From: a virus
DNA: 56,050 nt
Virus record (IMG/VR): IMGVR_UViG_3300025085_000026
Location: 1-56,050 of that record
Direction: 5' to 3' (one strand)
Shown: positions 34,096-42,131 of the stretch, one piece after another
How positions within the stretch are numbered: the first letter of the stretch is position 1
How the letters are laid out: the number at the start of each line of letters is the position of its first letter
The notes under the pieces: generated by a model
Told to the model about the DNA's origin: nothing
The model's database searches: none
Seen by the model: the letters and a program-made list of their open reading frames with translations, nothing else
Position numbers and translations under genes: made by a program

Positions 34096-34248
34096 TCAAG
34101 CAGTTTTGGTGTCAGGTACAATCTTGCGACTGACTCTGGTCCCGCGATACATGAGATCAAATCTTTGCTTGGCAGTTTGCTCAGCAATGACCTTCTCTTT
34201 GTACTGCTCGGTGTCGTATGCGACACCACGGTAAGTGACTTGTGCCAT
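34096..34248 (-). CDS. Small cyanobacterial-type protein with YRG motif, 50 aa
   Basis: Read directly from DNA; AGGAGT ribosome site. MAQVTYRGVAYDTEQYKEKV contains the TYRGVxYD core of DUF4278-type short cyanobacterial proteins, with a second LMYRGTRVSRK half-repeat and a basic tail. The family is known mainly from cyanobacteria and cyanophages; its function is not established. Confidence 0.8.
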   Translation of the reverse strand: MAQVTYRGVAYDTEQYKEKVIAEQTAKQRFDLMYRGTRVSRKIVPDTKTA

Positions 34249-34288
34249 GGATTTACTCCTGAAAGTGAGGTGGTTAGACCCCGTTCCT

Positions 34289-34453
34289 TCAATCGTATGC
34301 GTCCCATGGGTAGCAATCAGGTGTTGATTCCTTCATGACCTCAATCAATTCCACCTTATACTCAGGAGGAATGTTCTCATTTGTTCTCATCCGAAACATG
34401 ATTGCATCGGCCTGAGCGCAAGTGAGTGATGTATAGAATAATAGTTCTATCAT
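34289..34453 (-). CDS. Hypothetical protein, 54 aa
   Basis: Read directly from DNA. MIELLFYTSLTCAQADAIMF continues to KESTPDCYPWDAYD. The N-terminal 16 residues could be a signal or membrane segment ending TCAQA, though a mature function is unclear. Similar short proteins occur in Prochlorococcus and cyanophages. Preceded by a hairpin (34491-34511) and a promoter-like region. Confidence 0.75.
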   Translation of the reverse strand: MIELLFYTSLTCAQADAIMFRMRTNENIPPEYKVELIEVMKESTPDCYPWDAYD

Positions 34454-34490
34454 GGGATGAACGGCTCCGTTCCGCGATTTACTTGCGCCA

Positions 34491-34511
34491 ATCAGGATAT
34501 AGAGTCCTGAT
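34491..34511 (-). repeat. Seven-base inverted repeat in leader
   Basis: ATCAGGA and TCCTGAT are perfect arms around a seven-base loop, 38 bases upstream of the 54-residue gene. No T tract follows, so it is more likely a leader hairpin or attenuator than a terminator. Confidence 0.5.
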
Positions 34512-34523
34512 CAGTGAACGATA

Positions 34524-34557
34524 GGTACAGTGTACCTCATAATATTTATAATGTCAA
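34524..34557 (-). promoter_or_regulatory. Composite promoter with late element and palindrome
   Basis: Minus strand carries TTGACA at 34552-34557, 17 bases, then TACACT (34529-34534); the spacer contains an exact TATAAATA late octamer (34543-34550), and the -10 lies in a 13-base palindrome GGTACA-C-TGTACC (34524-34536). Either sigma70 or late polymerase could use it; the palindrome is a candidate operator. Confidence 0.55.
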
Positions 34558-34692
34558 GTCTCTTTTTCGCATCCTTGTGCCTGGTCGCCTAAGATCTTTC
34601 TTCAAATCGTTTAAGAATTTGATGTGATCCCCAACAGACCTGACAGGGTTGGAGGGGATTCTCTTCTTACGCTTCCACGACTTCTTACTCAA
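34546..34692 (-). CDS. Small basic protein, 48 aa, TTG start
   Basis: Read directly from DNA. Starts with TTG at 34692 overlapping the nrdB stop (TTGA); very basic N terminus SKKSWKRKKRIPSNP and C-terminal RRPGTRMRKRD. The charge pattern suggests nucleic-acid binding. No ATG alternative keeps the frame, so the TTG call is the main risk. It fills the gap between nrdB and the promoter at 34524. Confidence 0.6.
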   Translation of the reverse strand: MSKKSWKRKKRIPSNPVRSVGDHIKFLNDLKKDLRRPGTRMRKRDLTL

Positions 34693-35825
34693 AGTTGGAA
34701 GTCAGCAAACGTAGCACTCTCAACATCTTGCTTGATGCCACCGACCACATAGGATTCAATCTCAGTCTCCTGTGGAGCGTTCTGCTGACCCTTAGAGTTC
34801 AACCAGTGCTCAGTCCATGGGAGTGGATTGTTCTTAGCAGGGATATCGAACATGGGTTCGAGACCAATAGACTTCATACGACGGTTAGCGATCCACTCAA
34901 CGTACTGTGAGAGTAGTCTCTCGTTCAGTCCGATCATAGAACCTTCTTTGAATAAGAAGTTCGCCCACTCTTTCTCTTCGGTCACTGCCTCAGCAAACAT
35001 CTGACGAACAGTTTCTTTCTCCTCTAATGCAATCTCTTGCATCTCGGGATCATCACCATCCTTCCACTTCTTCAAGATCTTCTGAGTCAGAACGAGGTGC
35101 TGTGACTCATCCCTGGCAATAAGGGAGATAATTTTTGCTGAACCTTCCATGAGTTTAAGTTCACCAAAAGCAAAACTACAAGCAAAAGAAACATAGAACC
35201 GTATACCTTCAAGGATGTTAACATTAGCAATCGCCAGGTAGAGTTTACGTTTCAGATCCCTTAGTGTCTCATCACGGCAAGGAGATCCTTCCCAATGTGA
35301 CGACCACATGTCACCCTCTGCCCATGAACCTACGGCATTTAGGAATACATCATATGCTTTGGTAACAGACTTGGCACGTCTAAGGATTTGTGGTTCATCC
35401 AATGTAGTATCCAGAACAATAGAAGGGTCAGGATATACATTCTTAATGATGTGTGTATAGGAACGAGAATGAATCTGTTCCATGAACTGCCACACACCCA
35501 TGGCACCTTCCAGTTCTGGTAGAGAACAGTATGGTGAGAATGCCATACCAGGTCCACGACCTTGTACAGAATCTAGAAGGATCTGATACTTCAAGTTAGA
35601 AGTATAGATGTGTTGTTGCTGTGGGTTAAGAGTTTTGTAGTCTACTCTATCTTTTTGTAGTGATACTTCTTCGGGTCTCCAAAAGTATCCGAGTTGTGTC
35701 TGAGTTAGTTTATCAAAATCAGGATACTTGAACTCAGCATACTGCTGCATACCTAACGGTGCTCCGAAGAACATCGGTTGTTTTTTAGTGTCAACTTTCC
35801 TGCTGTTGAAGACTGTGACTCCCAT
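34689..35825 (-). CDS. nrdB: Ribonucleotide reductase class I, beta subunit
   Basis: 378 residues from the ATG at 35825; this gives MGVTVFNSRKVDT, matching T4 NrdB starts (MSTVFN), and has a GGAG site, whereas the frame opens 11 codons earlier. Di-iron ligands appear in ELEGAMGVWQFMEQIHSRSY (ExxH and the nearby Tyr) and in ARDESQHL. It makes the tyrosyl radical for NrdA. Its 3-prime end overlaps a small basic gene. Phage RNR supplies dNTPs from host rNTP breakdown. Confidence 0.95.
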   Translation of the reverse strand: MGVTVFNSRKVDTKKQPMFFGAPLGMQQYAEFKYPDFDKLTQTQLGYFWRPEEVSLQKDRVDYKTLNPQQQHIYTSNLKYQILLDSVQGRGPGMAFSPYCSLPELEGAMGVWQFMEQIHSRSYTHIIKNVYPDPSIVLDTTLDEPQILRRAKSVTKAYDVFLNAVGSWAEGDMWSSHWEGSPCRDETLRDLKRKLYLAIANVNILEGIRFYVSFACSFAFGELKLMEGSAKIISLIARDESQHLVLTQKILKKWKDGDDPEMQEIALEEKETVRQMFAEAVTEEKEWANFLFKEGSMIGLNERLLSQYVEWIANRRMKSIGLEPMFDIPAKNNPLPWTEHWLNSKGQQNAPQETEIESYVVGGIKQDVESATFADFQL

Positions 35826-35973
35826 TCTCTGCTCCGTATGTTCCGTAGTTTGTGACATAATTTAAAAATGAATTTATCCTTGGAGGGAAGTCCAAAGACT
35901 CGCAGACTGCAAGGTAGGACTCGAAGTCCTCTTGCAGTTCTACACATAACGTGATAGTGATTTCCTTAGACAT
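35791..35973 (-). CDS. Hypothetical protein between nrdA and nrdB, 60 aa
   Basis: Frame from ATG 35973, which overlaps the nrdA stop, to 35791, inside the first 12 codons of nrdB. MSKEITITLCVELQEDFESY looks coding, with a strand-helix pattern, but the C-terminal half (GAENGSHSLQQQES) overlaps nrdB and could be a frame shadow. A gap of about 140 bases would otherwise hold no gene. Confidence 0.5.
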   Translation of the reverse strand: MSKEITITLCVELQEDFESYLAVCESLDFPPRINSFLNYVTNYGTYGAENGSHSLQQQES

Positions 35974-38263
35974 TGCAGGCGTCACACTCAGACTCATCGC
36001 CACTCAAAATGTCATCGACAAGAGCATTGAGTTTCTGTTCTGTGTCATCGGTGTCTTCATCCTTCTTATTATCATAAGTGTTCTGATAGTAAGATGTCTT
36101 CCACCCATACTTGTACGTGGTTAAGAAGTCTTGTGCCATCACAGACACAGGAATCTCATTGTCATTGAACTGGGTAGGATTGTATGACCAGTTACCACTG
36201 ATCGCCTGATCGAAGAACTTCTGCATCACTGCAACAATACGAATGTAACCTGCGTTAGAAGGCATATCCCACAGCAGTGTGTAGTTGTTCTTTAATGAAT
36301 TATATTGTGGAACAATCTGTTTAAGAGGTCCCTTCTTTGATTTTTTAATGGACAGGTAGTCGCGAGGTGGTTCGATTCCATTGGTTGCATTTGACACAAC
36401 GGAACTACTTTCCGATGGCATCTGTGCTGACAATGTTGAGTGCCTAAGACCGTGGGCGGCGATAGATGCTCTAAGACTTTCCCAATCATAATTGTACTCT
36501 GGTGCTGCTAGTTCGTCAACCTCCTGTTTATATGTATCGATAGGTAGAATTCCATCATGATACTTAGTACGTTCGTATCCATCACATGCTCCCTTCTCCT
36601 TAGCGATCTGATTAGATGCTTTCAGAAGGTTGTACTGAAACGCTTCGGTGAGTTTATGAACTTCCGTGTATGCATCAGGGTTGTCATACTTTAATCCACG
36701 TTTTGCTAGGTAATGTGCCAGACCGATGAATCCAATGCCCAGAGAGCGGCGTGAGAGGGTGCTACGACGTGCTGCTTCCACAGGATAGTCTTGATAGTCA
36801 ATCAGTTCTTCAAGACCACGAACAGCAAGGTCAGCAAGGTCTTCCATCTCATCAAGATCACGTAGTTTTCCTACGTTGATTGCAGATAGAATACACAATG
36901 CAATCTCACCACCATCATCATCGATATGATTAATAGGATCAGTAGGTAGTGTGATCTCTTGACACAGGTTAGACATGTTCACCTTATCCTTGAAGGATGA
37001 GTGTGAGTTGCAGTGATCAAGATTCATCAGATAGATACGACCAGTCTCTGCTCTCTCCTTCAAGATGTTAAGGATCAGTTCTTGCGCTCCCACAGACTTT
37101 CTCTCAATGGACTCGTCTCGTTCATATTGTAGGTAGAGATCATCGAATGCATCAGTACCAAAAGCATCATAGAGACCAGGCACATTATTAGGAGAGAATA
37201 ACGTAATAGATTCATTTCTAATAAATCTCTCATAGAATATTTTACTTAACTGAATAGAGTAATCAAGTTTACGTACTCTATTATCTTCTGTACCCTTGTT
37301 ATTTTTAAGAACAAGGATGTCTTCTATTTCTTGGTGCCAGATTGGGAAGTGTACTGTTGCCGATCCACCGCGAATGCCATTTTGAGTACAGCATCTGACA
37401 GTGCTTTCAAACTTTTTGAGGAATGGAATAACACCTGTGTGTTGAACTTCTCCACCTCGGATCTTAGCGTTGATTCCACGGATTCTGCCTGCGTTGATAC
37501 CGATTCCTGCACGTTGAGCAACATAGTAGCCAATCGCCATGTCACTAGAAAAGATACTATCGAGGGTGTCATCGACATCAACAAGAACACAGCTAGCAAA
37601 TTGTCGAAGTGGAGTTCGCACCCCTGCCATGATAGGTGTGGGAATGTTGATTTGGTGCTTGCTGATTGCGTTGTAGTATCTTCTGACATAATCTAACCTG
37701 ATGTCCTGTGAGTATGGTGCAAACAACGTTGCAGCAATCAACATGTACATGAACTGAGGTGTCTCATACACTTGACCGCTGCTACGATCTTGTACAAGAT
37801 ATTTATCAGTTACCTGTCTTAGACCAGCATATGTAAACAAGTAATCACGATCGTGGTCAACATAACTATCGAGAATGTCCCACTCTTCTTCTGAATATGA
37901 TTCAAGAACAGTAGCATCATACACACCCAGCACTACACCACGTTGAATCTGCTCATACAGATGAGGATGCCCTTCTGGATGCCCATTGTATACAGACTTA
38001 CGAAGACTGAATAGGAGTAGACGTGCAGCAACGAACTGATAGTTAGGAGCATCCAAAGAGATCAAATCATTAGCAGACTTGATAAGAATCTCTTGGATGT
38101 CTGCTGTCGCAATACCATCAAAGAACTGCAAGTTAGCATTCATCTCAACTTGACTTTCAGATACACCTGCAAGGTCCTTACAAGCATGTTCAACCATCAC
38201 ATGAATCTTATTGAGATCTAGATCTGCAACAACTCCATCTCTTTTTACTACTGTCGTGCTCAT
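35966..38263 (-). CDS. nrdA: Ribonucleotide reductase class I, alpha subunit
   Basis: 765 residues from the ATG at 38263 (overlaps the primase TGA as ATGA). N-terminal ATP cone (VVKRDGVVADLDLNKIHVMVE), catalytic NLCQEITLP (radical-site Cys), GIGFIGLAHYLA, SESSSVVSNATNGIEPPR and the C-terminal redox pair CDAC in the final SECDACNV. It reduces NDPs to dNDPs using the radical from NrdB; glutaredoxin or thioredoxin regenerates it. Full length, no truncation. Confidence 0.96.
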   Translation of the reverse strand: MSTTVVKRDGVVADLDLNKIHVMVEHACKDLAGVSESQVEMNANLQFFDGIATADIQEILIKSANDLISLDAPNYQFVAARLLLFSLRKSVYNGHPEGHPHLYEQIQRGVVLGVYDATVLESYSEEEWDILDSYVDHDRDYLFTYAGLRQVTDKYLVQDRSSGQVYETPQFMYMLIAATLFAPYSQDIRLDYVRRYYNAISKHQINIPTPIMAGVRTPLRQFASCVLVDVDDTLDSIFSSDMAIGYYVAQRAGIGINAGRIRGINAKIRGGEVQHTGVIPFLKKFESTVRCCTQNGIRGGSATVHFPIWHQEIEDILVLKNNKGTEDNRVRKLDYSIQLSKIFYERFIRNESITLFSPNNVPGLYDAFGTDAFDDLYLQYERDESIERKSVGAQELILNILKERAETGRIYLMNLDHCNSHSSFKDKVNMSNLCQEITLPTDPINHIDDDGGEIALCILSAINVGKLRDLDEMEDLADLAVRGLEELIDYQDYPVEAARRSTLSRRSLGIGFIGLAHYLAKRGLKYDNPDAYTEVHKLTEAFQYNLLKASNQIAKEKGACDGYERTKYHDGILPIDTYKQEVDELAAPEYNYDWESLRASIAAHGLRHSTLSAQMPSESSSVVSNATNGIEPPRDYLSIKKSKKGPLKQIVPQYNSLKNNYTLLWDMPSNAGYIRIVAVMQKFFDQAISGNWSYNPTQFNDNEIPVSVMAQDFLTTYKYGWKTSYYQNTYDNKKDEDTDDTEQKLNALVDDILSGDESECDACNV

Positions 38264-39249
38264 ACTTTTTTCCAATCTGTAAGTTTAAGTTTTGCTTGTA
38301 ACCCTTGATAGGTGTTGCCTTTTATTATAGCACTGGGGTCAAGTCCTTTCAGTACCATATCATTGATATCTTTTTGTTTAATTGTATTTGGCCATATTAC
38401 TACTGGGTCTCCCTGATCAACAGTTCTCTGCATTCTCTCAACAATCTGTCGGTTCCTTGGTTCGTTGTCGAAAACCCAGACCCTAGATCGATAAGGTAGA
38501 GAGCGGTGGTCAACATCGCTACCACACATAGCAACAGAGTTGGTAATGAAAGTGGAGTCGAATGGTCCTTCCGTGACATAAACTGTTTCCTCAGGATTAA
38601 TATTATTTTGACCGAATAGTTTTAAACGATCTTCAAACATCACGGTGATGTATCGTAACGTGCTAGTTGGTGCCAAAGATCTACCCTGGATACCAAACCA
38701 AGTACCGTCCTCGCCAATGAGAGGGATAATAATTCTAGGTCTATCGTTTTGCAAGGATTCAAACGTTTGTTTCTGGGTGTTAACCCATCGTTTGAACTTA
38801 TCTGCATAGTAAAAACATCCTATCTTCTCCTCAGGAATCAAACGATCTAGTAGATACTTCTTTGCGAGATGTTCATTATTTAGGTCTTTGATATTTACCA
38901 AACCTGATGTAGGTTTCTTAGCGAAGCGTGGTTTACTAGAAGGCACGACAACCTTAGCAACAGTTGTTGCTTTGCCAGTGGCATTGTTTCTATACTTCTC
39001 TAACTGGTACTCTGAGTACGTGTTAGGATCTTGATCTTTTAGGAAGTTGGCAAGCGTCCTACCCATGCCACAGTTGTGACACTTGAAGACCATGCGTTGC
39101 TTCATGACAAAAAAGTATCCTCTCGCTTTGTTCTTATGCTTAGAGGAGTCCCCACAGTAGGGGCATCTAAAATTATATAGCCCGTCCTTGACCTTCTTGA
39201 ACTTCTCCAACCGCCAACTCATTCTGTTGACGTAAATCTCGTCCAGCAT
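38260..39249 (-). CDS. 61: DNA primase, T4 gp61-type
   Basis: 329 residues. N-terminal zinc motif CPYCGD and CHNCGMG with the KNKARGYFFV linker, then the catalytic Toprim part VTEGPFDSTF and RVWVFDNEPRN. These are the DnaG-like features of T4 gp61, which makes pentaribonucleotide primers with gp41 helicase. Its start overlaps the preceding gene by 77 bases; a start at the ATG 27 bases further in is possible and would still keep the Zn motif. Confidence 0.93.
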   Translation of the reverse strand: MLDEIYVNRMSWRLEKFKKVKDGLYNFRCPYCGDSSKHKNKARGYFFVMKQRMVFKCHNCGMGRTLANFLKDQDPNTYSEYQLEKYRNNATGKATTVAKVVVPSSKPRFAKKPTSGLVNIKDLNNEHLAKKYLLDRLIPEEKIGCFYYADKFKRWVNTQKQTFESLQNDRPRIIIPLIGEDGTWFGIQGRSLAPTSTLRYITVMFEDRLKLFGQNNINPEETVYVTEGPFDSTFITNSVAMCGSDVDHRSLPYRSRVWVFDNEPRNRQIVERMQRTVDQGDPVVIWPNTIKQKDINDMVLKGLDPSAIIKGNTYQGLQAKLKLTDWKKV

Positions 39250-39637
39250 CAGTCATGCCCAGTACCGTGGTACCTACCATAGCAGATGAATCACTAGGTG
39301 TCAATGATCTGAGCAGTGCTTGACCTGGCACACTGACAAGGAATGAGATGACAGCAAGTCCACCAAAGATGGACCACATCTTTTTCTCCATCATCCTGAG
39401 TCTCTCATCTACAAGACGAATGTCTCTCTCACAACCTTTCTTGATTGTGTCACACTCTTTGGTGAGATCTGAATGAAGTCTATCGATTTTCTCAAATAGA
39501 ATTCCATCAACTTCACCCTGTGTAGATAGTTTTTCGTTATGTACTGCAAGCAACTGCCCCATCTTGACGCTGTTGTCTTGCAATGAATCAACTACCTTTT
39601 CTAGTCTTTCTAGAATTGCTGAGTTAATGTCCGCCAT
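39173..39637 (-). CDS. Hypothetical protein with coiled coil and membrane helix, 154 aa
   Basis: Residues 1-85 form a charged helical, coiled-coil-like stretch (ERLEKVVDSLQDNSVKMGQLL, then LTKECDTIKKGCERDIRLVDE); a hydrophobic helix at about 90-112 (MWSIFGGLAVISFLVSVPGQ) could span the membrane; a polar tail follows. It overlaps the primase start by 77 bases. Coiled coil plus C-terminal anchor might suit an inner-membrane tether or a spanin-like role, but no cassette partners are seen. Confidence 0.7.
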   Translation of the reverse strand: MADINSAILERLEKVVDSLQDNSVKMGQLLAVHNEKLSTQGEVDGILFEKIDRLHSDLTKECDTIKKGCERDIRLVDERLRMMEKKMWSIFGGLAVISFLVSVPGQALLRSLTPSDSSAMVGTTVLGMTDAGRDLRQQNELAVGEVQEGQGRAI

Positions 39638-39642
39638 GTATT

Positions 39643-40014
39643 TTACATTCCTAACGCTTGTTGTCGTTTATCCCAATAAAACTTAATAACTTGGTTAGGA
39701 TAAAGTCTCGTGACTTTAAACTTCTTCGCCATCTCTGGACGATAGATCTTTCTCAGTTCAATTTTAACTTGTGACTCTGACTTACCATATAGGATGAAGT
39801 CAGTCTGTCCATCTTCAAACGACACTCTGAATGGTAGATAGTTCTTATCTTGTACATGTTCAGTCGTGAGCATCTGATCGACACTCTTCTCAAACTTCCT
39901 CTTCTTCACTTTACGTTTGGTTAAACGTGTAATGCCAGGAGGTTCGTGTGATGGGGGTAGTGCAGTCTCTGCACCAGTACCAACTGAATTAGTAGGAGCG
40001 TCTTCGTTAATCAC
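39643..40014 (-). CDS. Hypothetical protein, 123 aa, GTG start
   Basis: Starts at GTG 40014, which overlaps the TGA of the previous gene (GTGA); no earlier ATG keeps the frame. N-terminal Pro/Ala-rich region, a basic cluster LTKRKVKKRKFEK, then an ordered C-terminal half (YLPFRVSFEDGQTDFILYGKSE). The basic patch suggests nucleic-acid contact. Five bases separate it from the coiled-coil gene. Unrecognised family. Confidence 0.7.
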   Translation of the reverse strand: MINEDAPTNSVGTGAETALPPSHEPPGITRLTKRKVKKRKFEKSVDQMLTTEHVQDKNYLPFRVSFEDGQTDFILYGKSESQVKIELRKIYRPEMAKKFKVTRLYPNQVIKFYWDKRQQALGM

Positions 40015-40379
40015 AGGTCTTCTAGTATCTGTTTTGCTAGATCATCAACGGGAACATCTGCAAGACTACCACCGCTAGATGGATAACGGTTTAAGTATAT
40101 TATAAAAGTCTTCAAGATAGACCAGTATTCCCTTTCAAGTTTGTACATTAACAGAGGTAATGTACCATCACCGAACACATTATATAGGATAATCATGTGG
40201 TTCAATATTAAGTTTGTACGCAAAACCCCCGTGCTCAGGTACCGTTTGAGTAATCTTTTAAGATACTTAAACTTCTTCATGTCTTCCATGAAGTCGTCAA
40301 CGGTAACTGAGTGGGGGTTTTCGTAATACTTAATAGCAAACATTAAATGATTGCTTTCGTTTAGTTCATCAAATCTCAT
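40011..40379 (-). CDS. Hypothetical helical protein, 122 aa
   Basis: Predominantly helical, Tyr/Leu/Lys-rich (KKFKYLKRLLKRYLSTG, LILNHMIILYNVFG). It is coupled to the next gene by GTGA. The location between structural genes and the primase and its all-helical make-up are typical of small T4-like cyanophage proteins of unknown function. Confidence 0.72.
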   Translation of the reverse strand: MRFDELNESNHLMFAIKYYENPHSVTVDDFMEDMKKFKYLKRLLKRYLSTGVLRTNLILNHMIILYNVFGDGTLPLLMYKLEREYWSILKTFIIYLNRYPSSGGSLADVPVDDLAKQILEDL

Positions 40380-40395
40380 AACAAAGTGTCAGTTT

Positions 40396-41217
40396 TTAAC
40401 TACCGAAGGTCAGTGTTGCTGCACCATCGGTGATCACCTCTTCTGTACCGCCAGCAGACGTAATCTTGACGCGATACTTGTTGCCGTCCAGAGTGTCGCC
40501 AGCGAGACCACTGTAAGCAAGAGTTGCGGTCGTGAAGTCTGCATAGGTGATGCCAGTGTCAAGGGAAGCAGAGATGTTAGTCCAACGCTTACCGCTTGCT
40601 GTCTGACGTTGCCAGACGTATGCAAGAGCACCAGGGGTGCCTGTGGTGGAGGTGGTAAGAGTAAACGTACCAGCGCCAGAGGAAGATGTAGAAGCAGCAG
40701 GTTGTGCAGTAACAGTTACAGCAGATGCCACGTCGGCAACCACAGTATCGTCAGCGTCATCACCAGCAGCGGCAGCAGTAGCATGGACGAATGCTAAGCA
40801 CTCTGCCTTATGCTTGGTGTCACCAGCAGCAGTGGTGTATGTGCGATACAACCACCAACCAGGACTATTGATACCACGAGACTTGTTCTCAGCGAGCACC
40901 ATCTCAGTAGTGTCAACGAACACGAGATCGTATGCGTTGCTGTCACCACCCTTAACAACGAACTCAGCAACTGCCTTAGGAGCAGTCCTGCGGACAGCAC
41001 CAGCGAGAGCAGCATCAGTGCTACCTGCATATGCTTTGTGCAATTCAACTGTGGTGGTGCTTGTCACTTGCTTAACAATGTAAGCAACACTGGATAGTTC
41101 CAGAATGTCACCTACGACTACGGTGTCTGCTGCATTCTTCGTAACAGTGGCGTCACCATTGGTGACCGCTACGTTGTTCGCGAAAGTTGCGGCATCAATT
41201 TTTCCAAATACAGCCAT
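40396..41217 (-). CDS. Virion protein, candidate Ig-like decoration protein
   Basis: 273 residues, Ala/Thr/Val-rich, no signal peptide. N-terminal half has a beta pattern (MAVFGKIDAATFANNVAVTN, VGDILELSSVAYIVKQV), and the C-terminal half reads as one Ig-like domain: TVTAQPAASTSSSG, then TLTTSTTGTPGALAYVWQRQ, RYRVKITSAGG. The Ser/Thr/Gly linker between halves fits a head- or tail-surface decoration protein of the Hoc kind. Read from a TATAAATA late promoter 36 bases upstream; good AAGAGAG ribosome site. Confidence 0.75.
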   Translation of the reverse strand: MAVFGKIDAATFANNVAVTNGDATVTKNAADTVVVGDILELSSVAYIVKQVTSTTTVELHKAYAGSTDAALAGAVRRTAPKAVAEFVVKGGDSNAYDLVFVDTTEMVLAENKSRGINSPGWWLYRTYTTAAGDTKHKAECLAFVHATAAAAGDDADDTVVADVASAVTVTAQPAASTSSSGAGTFTLTTSTTGTPGALAYVWQRQTASGKRWTNISASLDTGITYADFTTATLAYSGLAGDTLDGNKYRVKITSAGGTEEVITDGAATLTFGS

Positions 41218-41252
41218 TGTTCTCTCTTAATTGAAGGGTTTGTCCTATAACT

Positions 41253-41260
41253 TATTTATA
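41253..41260 (-). promoter_or_regulatory. T4-type late promoter TATAAATA
   Basis: Exact octamer on the minus strand, 36 bases before the ATG of the Ig-like virion gene. It begins right where the T tract of the upstream terminator ends, so termination and late initiation are joined at one site. Confidence 0.8.
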
Positions 41261-41291
41261 AAAAGAAAGAGACCGACCCAAGGGATCAGTC
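41261..41291 (-). terminator. Terminator overlapping a gene end
   Basis: Stem GACTGA/TCGGTC (one T-G pair) extended by CCC/GGG across a bulge, then TCTTTCTTTTTATA. The 5-prime arm contains the TGA stop of the 67-residue gene, so the last codons form part of the hairpin. Confidence 0.7.
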
Positions 41292-41489
41292 TTCTTCGCG
41301 AGCAGCGATTGCTTTGGTTACAACTTCGAGAAGTTGATCGTCCATGTCAGTCTTGGTTAACTTAACTGCCTTAGCAAGAATAACAAGACAGATCTCAACA
41401 AGTTTCTCACCCAGTTCTTCATTGTCAGGCACCTTAGCAACAGCGTCAGAGATAATTTTCTTCGCTAGTGGGAGTAAAAATCCAAGCAT
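41286..41489 (-). CDS. Hypothetical helical protein, 67 aa
   Basis: Strongly helical: a hydrophobic/basic N-terminal helix (LGFLLPLAKKIISDAVAK), then KLVEICLVILAKAVKL and a third helix. Could bind a membrane surface or form a helical bundle; holin-like function cannot be claimed from size alone. A perfect palindrome lies 10 bases upstream of its ATG. Its stop lies in the terminator hairpin. Confidence 0.7.
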   Translation of the reverse strand: MLGFLLPLAKKIISDAVAKVPDNEELGEKLVEICLVILAKAVKLTKTDMDDQLLEVVTKAIAAREED

Positions 41490-41498
41490 GGTTTATAC

Positions 41499-41512
41499 GA
41501 GTAACGTTACTC
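41499..41512. promoter_or_regulatory. Perfect 14-base palindrome, candidate operator
   Basis: GAGTAACGTTACTC, symmetrical without a spacer, 10 bases before the ATG of the 67-residue gene. A dyad here could bind a dimeric regulator or act as a short RNA hairpin masking the ribosome site. No good -35 is found, so any promoter assignment is uncertain. Confidence 0.4.
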
Positions 41513-41520
41513 TATATAGG

Positions 41521-41751
41521 CTAATCTGCTGTGAACTTTTTATCTTTCATGTAACCCCACTTACCTTTATGAAGGGCGCGTACACCTTTACTAGTCTTAG
41601 TAGGAGCATCATCAGGTTTCTTCACAAAGTCTTTGTAACGCTTGCCATATTTCATGCGAGCGTCTTGTTCTTTGTGCTTCTCAGCATCAGATGCTCTCTT
41701 CTTCATATACTTCTTATCAGAAAGGATTGAAGAAGAGATTTCGTTAATCAC
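41521..41751 (-). CDS. Hypothetical basic protein, 76 aa
   Basis: Very Lys-rich (MKKRASDAEKHKEQDARMKY, GKRYKDFVKKPDDAPTKTS), probably disordered and DNA- or prohead-binding. The ATG overlaps the stop of the 127-residue gene (ATGA). One of three charged lysine-rich genes in a row. Family not recognised. Confidence 0.7.
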   Translation of the reverse strand: MINEISSSILSDKKYMKKRASDAEKHKEQDARMKYGKRYKDFVKKPDDAPTKTSKGVRALHKGKWGYMKDKKFTAD

Positions 41752-42131
41752 TTAGAACTCTTGCCAGCGGCCTTGTCGTCATGATCCTGAGTCATCTGCA
41801 TCATCTTCTGCTTCATGCGATCCTTTGCTTTCTTTTTAGCATCGGAGTCATCCACCTTAGCAGCAGCGGGTGCTTCACACTCTTCTTTCTTAACGTCTTG
41901 ACCTGGTTCATACCACTTGCCATCACCATCAGAATCCTGCCAACGCTTACCTGCCTTGGCGGCCTTGATGTTCTTCGCTTTCTTCTTAGCGGATTCTCTG
42001 AGAGACTCCACCTCGTTACGAACAATTTTTCTTAGTGATTCGGACATGAGATCTTCCTTCTTAGGGTTGATAATTACGTTACCTTTCTTCTGAGTGGTAG
42101 TAATGTTTTGTTTGACTTGATCGGTCTTCAT
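41748..42131 (-). CDS. Lysine-rich protein with a calcium-loop-like motif, 127 aa
   Basis: Charged, mostly disordered (KKKAKNIKAAKAGKRW). A DSDGDGKWYEPG segment matches the DxDxDG loop of EF-hand/Excalibur/dockerin-type calcium sites. The C-terminal half is Lys/Asp/Met-rich (KKKAKDRMKQKMMQMTQDHD). Its ATG overlaps the stop of the 510-residue gene. Together they look like head scaffold or DNA-packaging-related proteins of T4-like cyanophages, but this is inference. Confidence 0.72.
   Translation of the reverse strand: MKTDQVKQNITTTQKKGNVIINPKKEDLMSESLRKIVRNEVESLRESAKKKAKNIKAAKAGKRWQDSDGDGKWYEPGQDVKKEECEAPAAAKVDDSDAKKKAKDRMKQKMMQMTQDHDDKAAGKSSK

Noticed and set aside
39173-39637. Spanin or holin for the coiled-coil membrane protein
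   Set aside because: One anchor and a coiled coil are not enough; no partner gene or lysin is in view.
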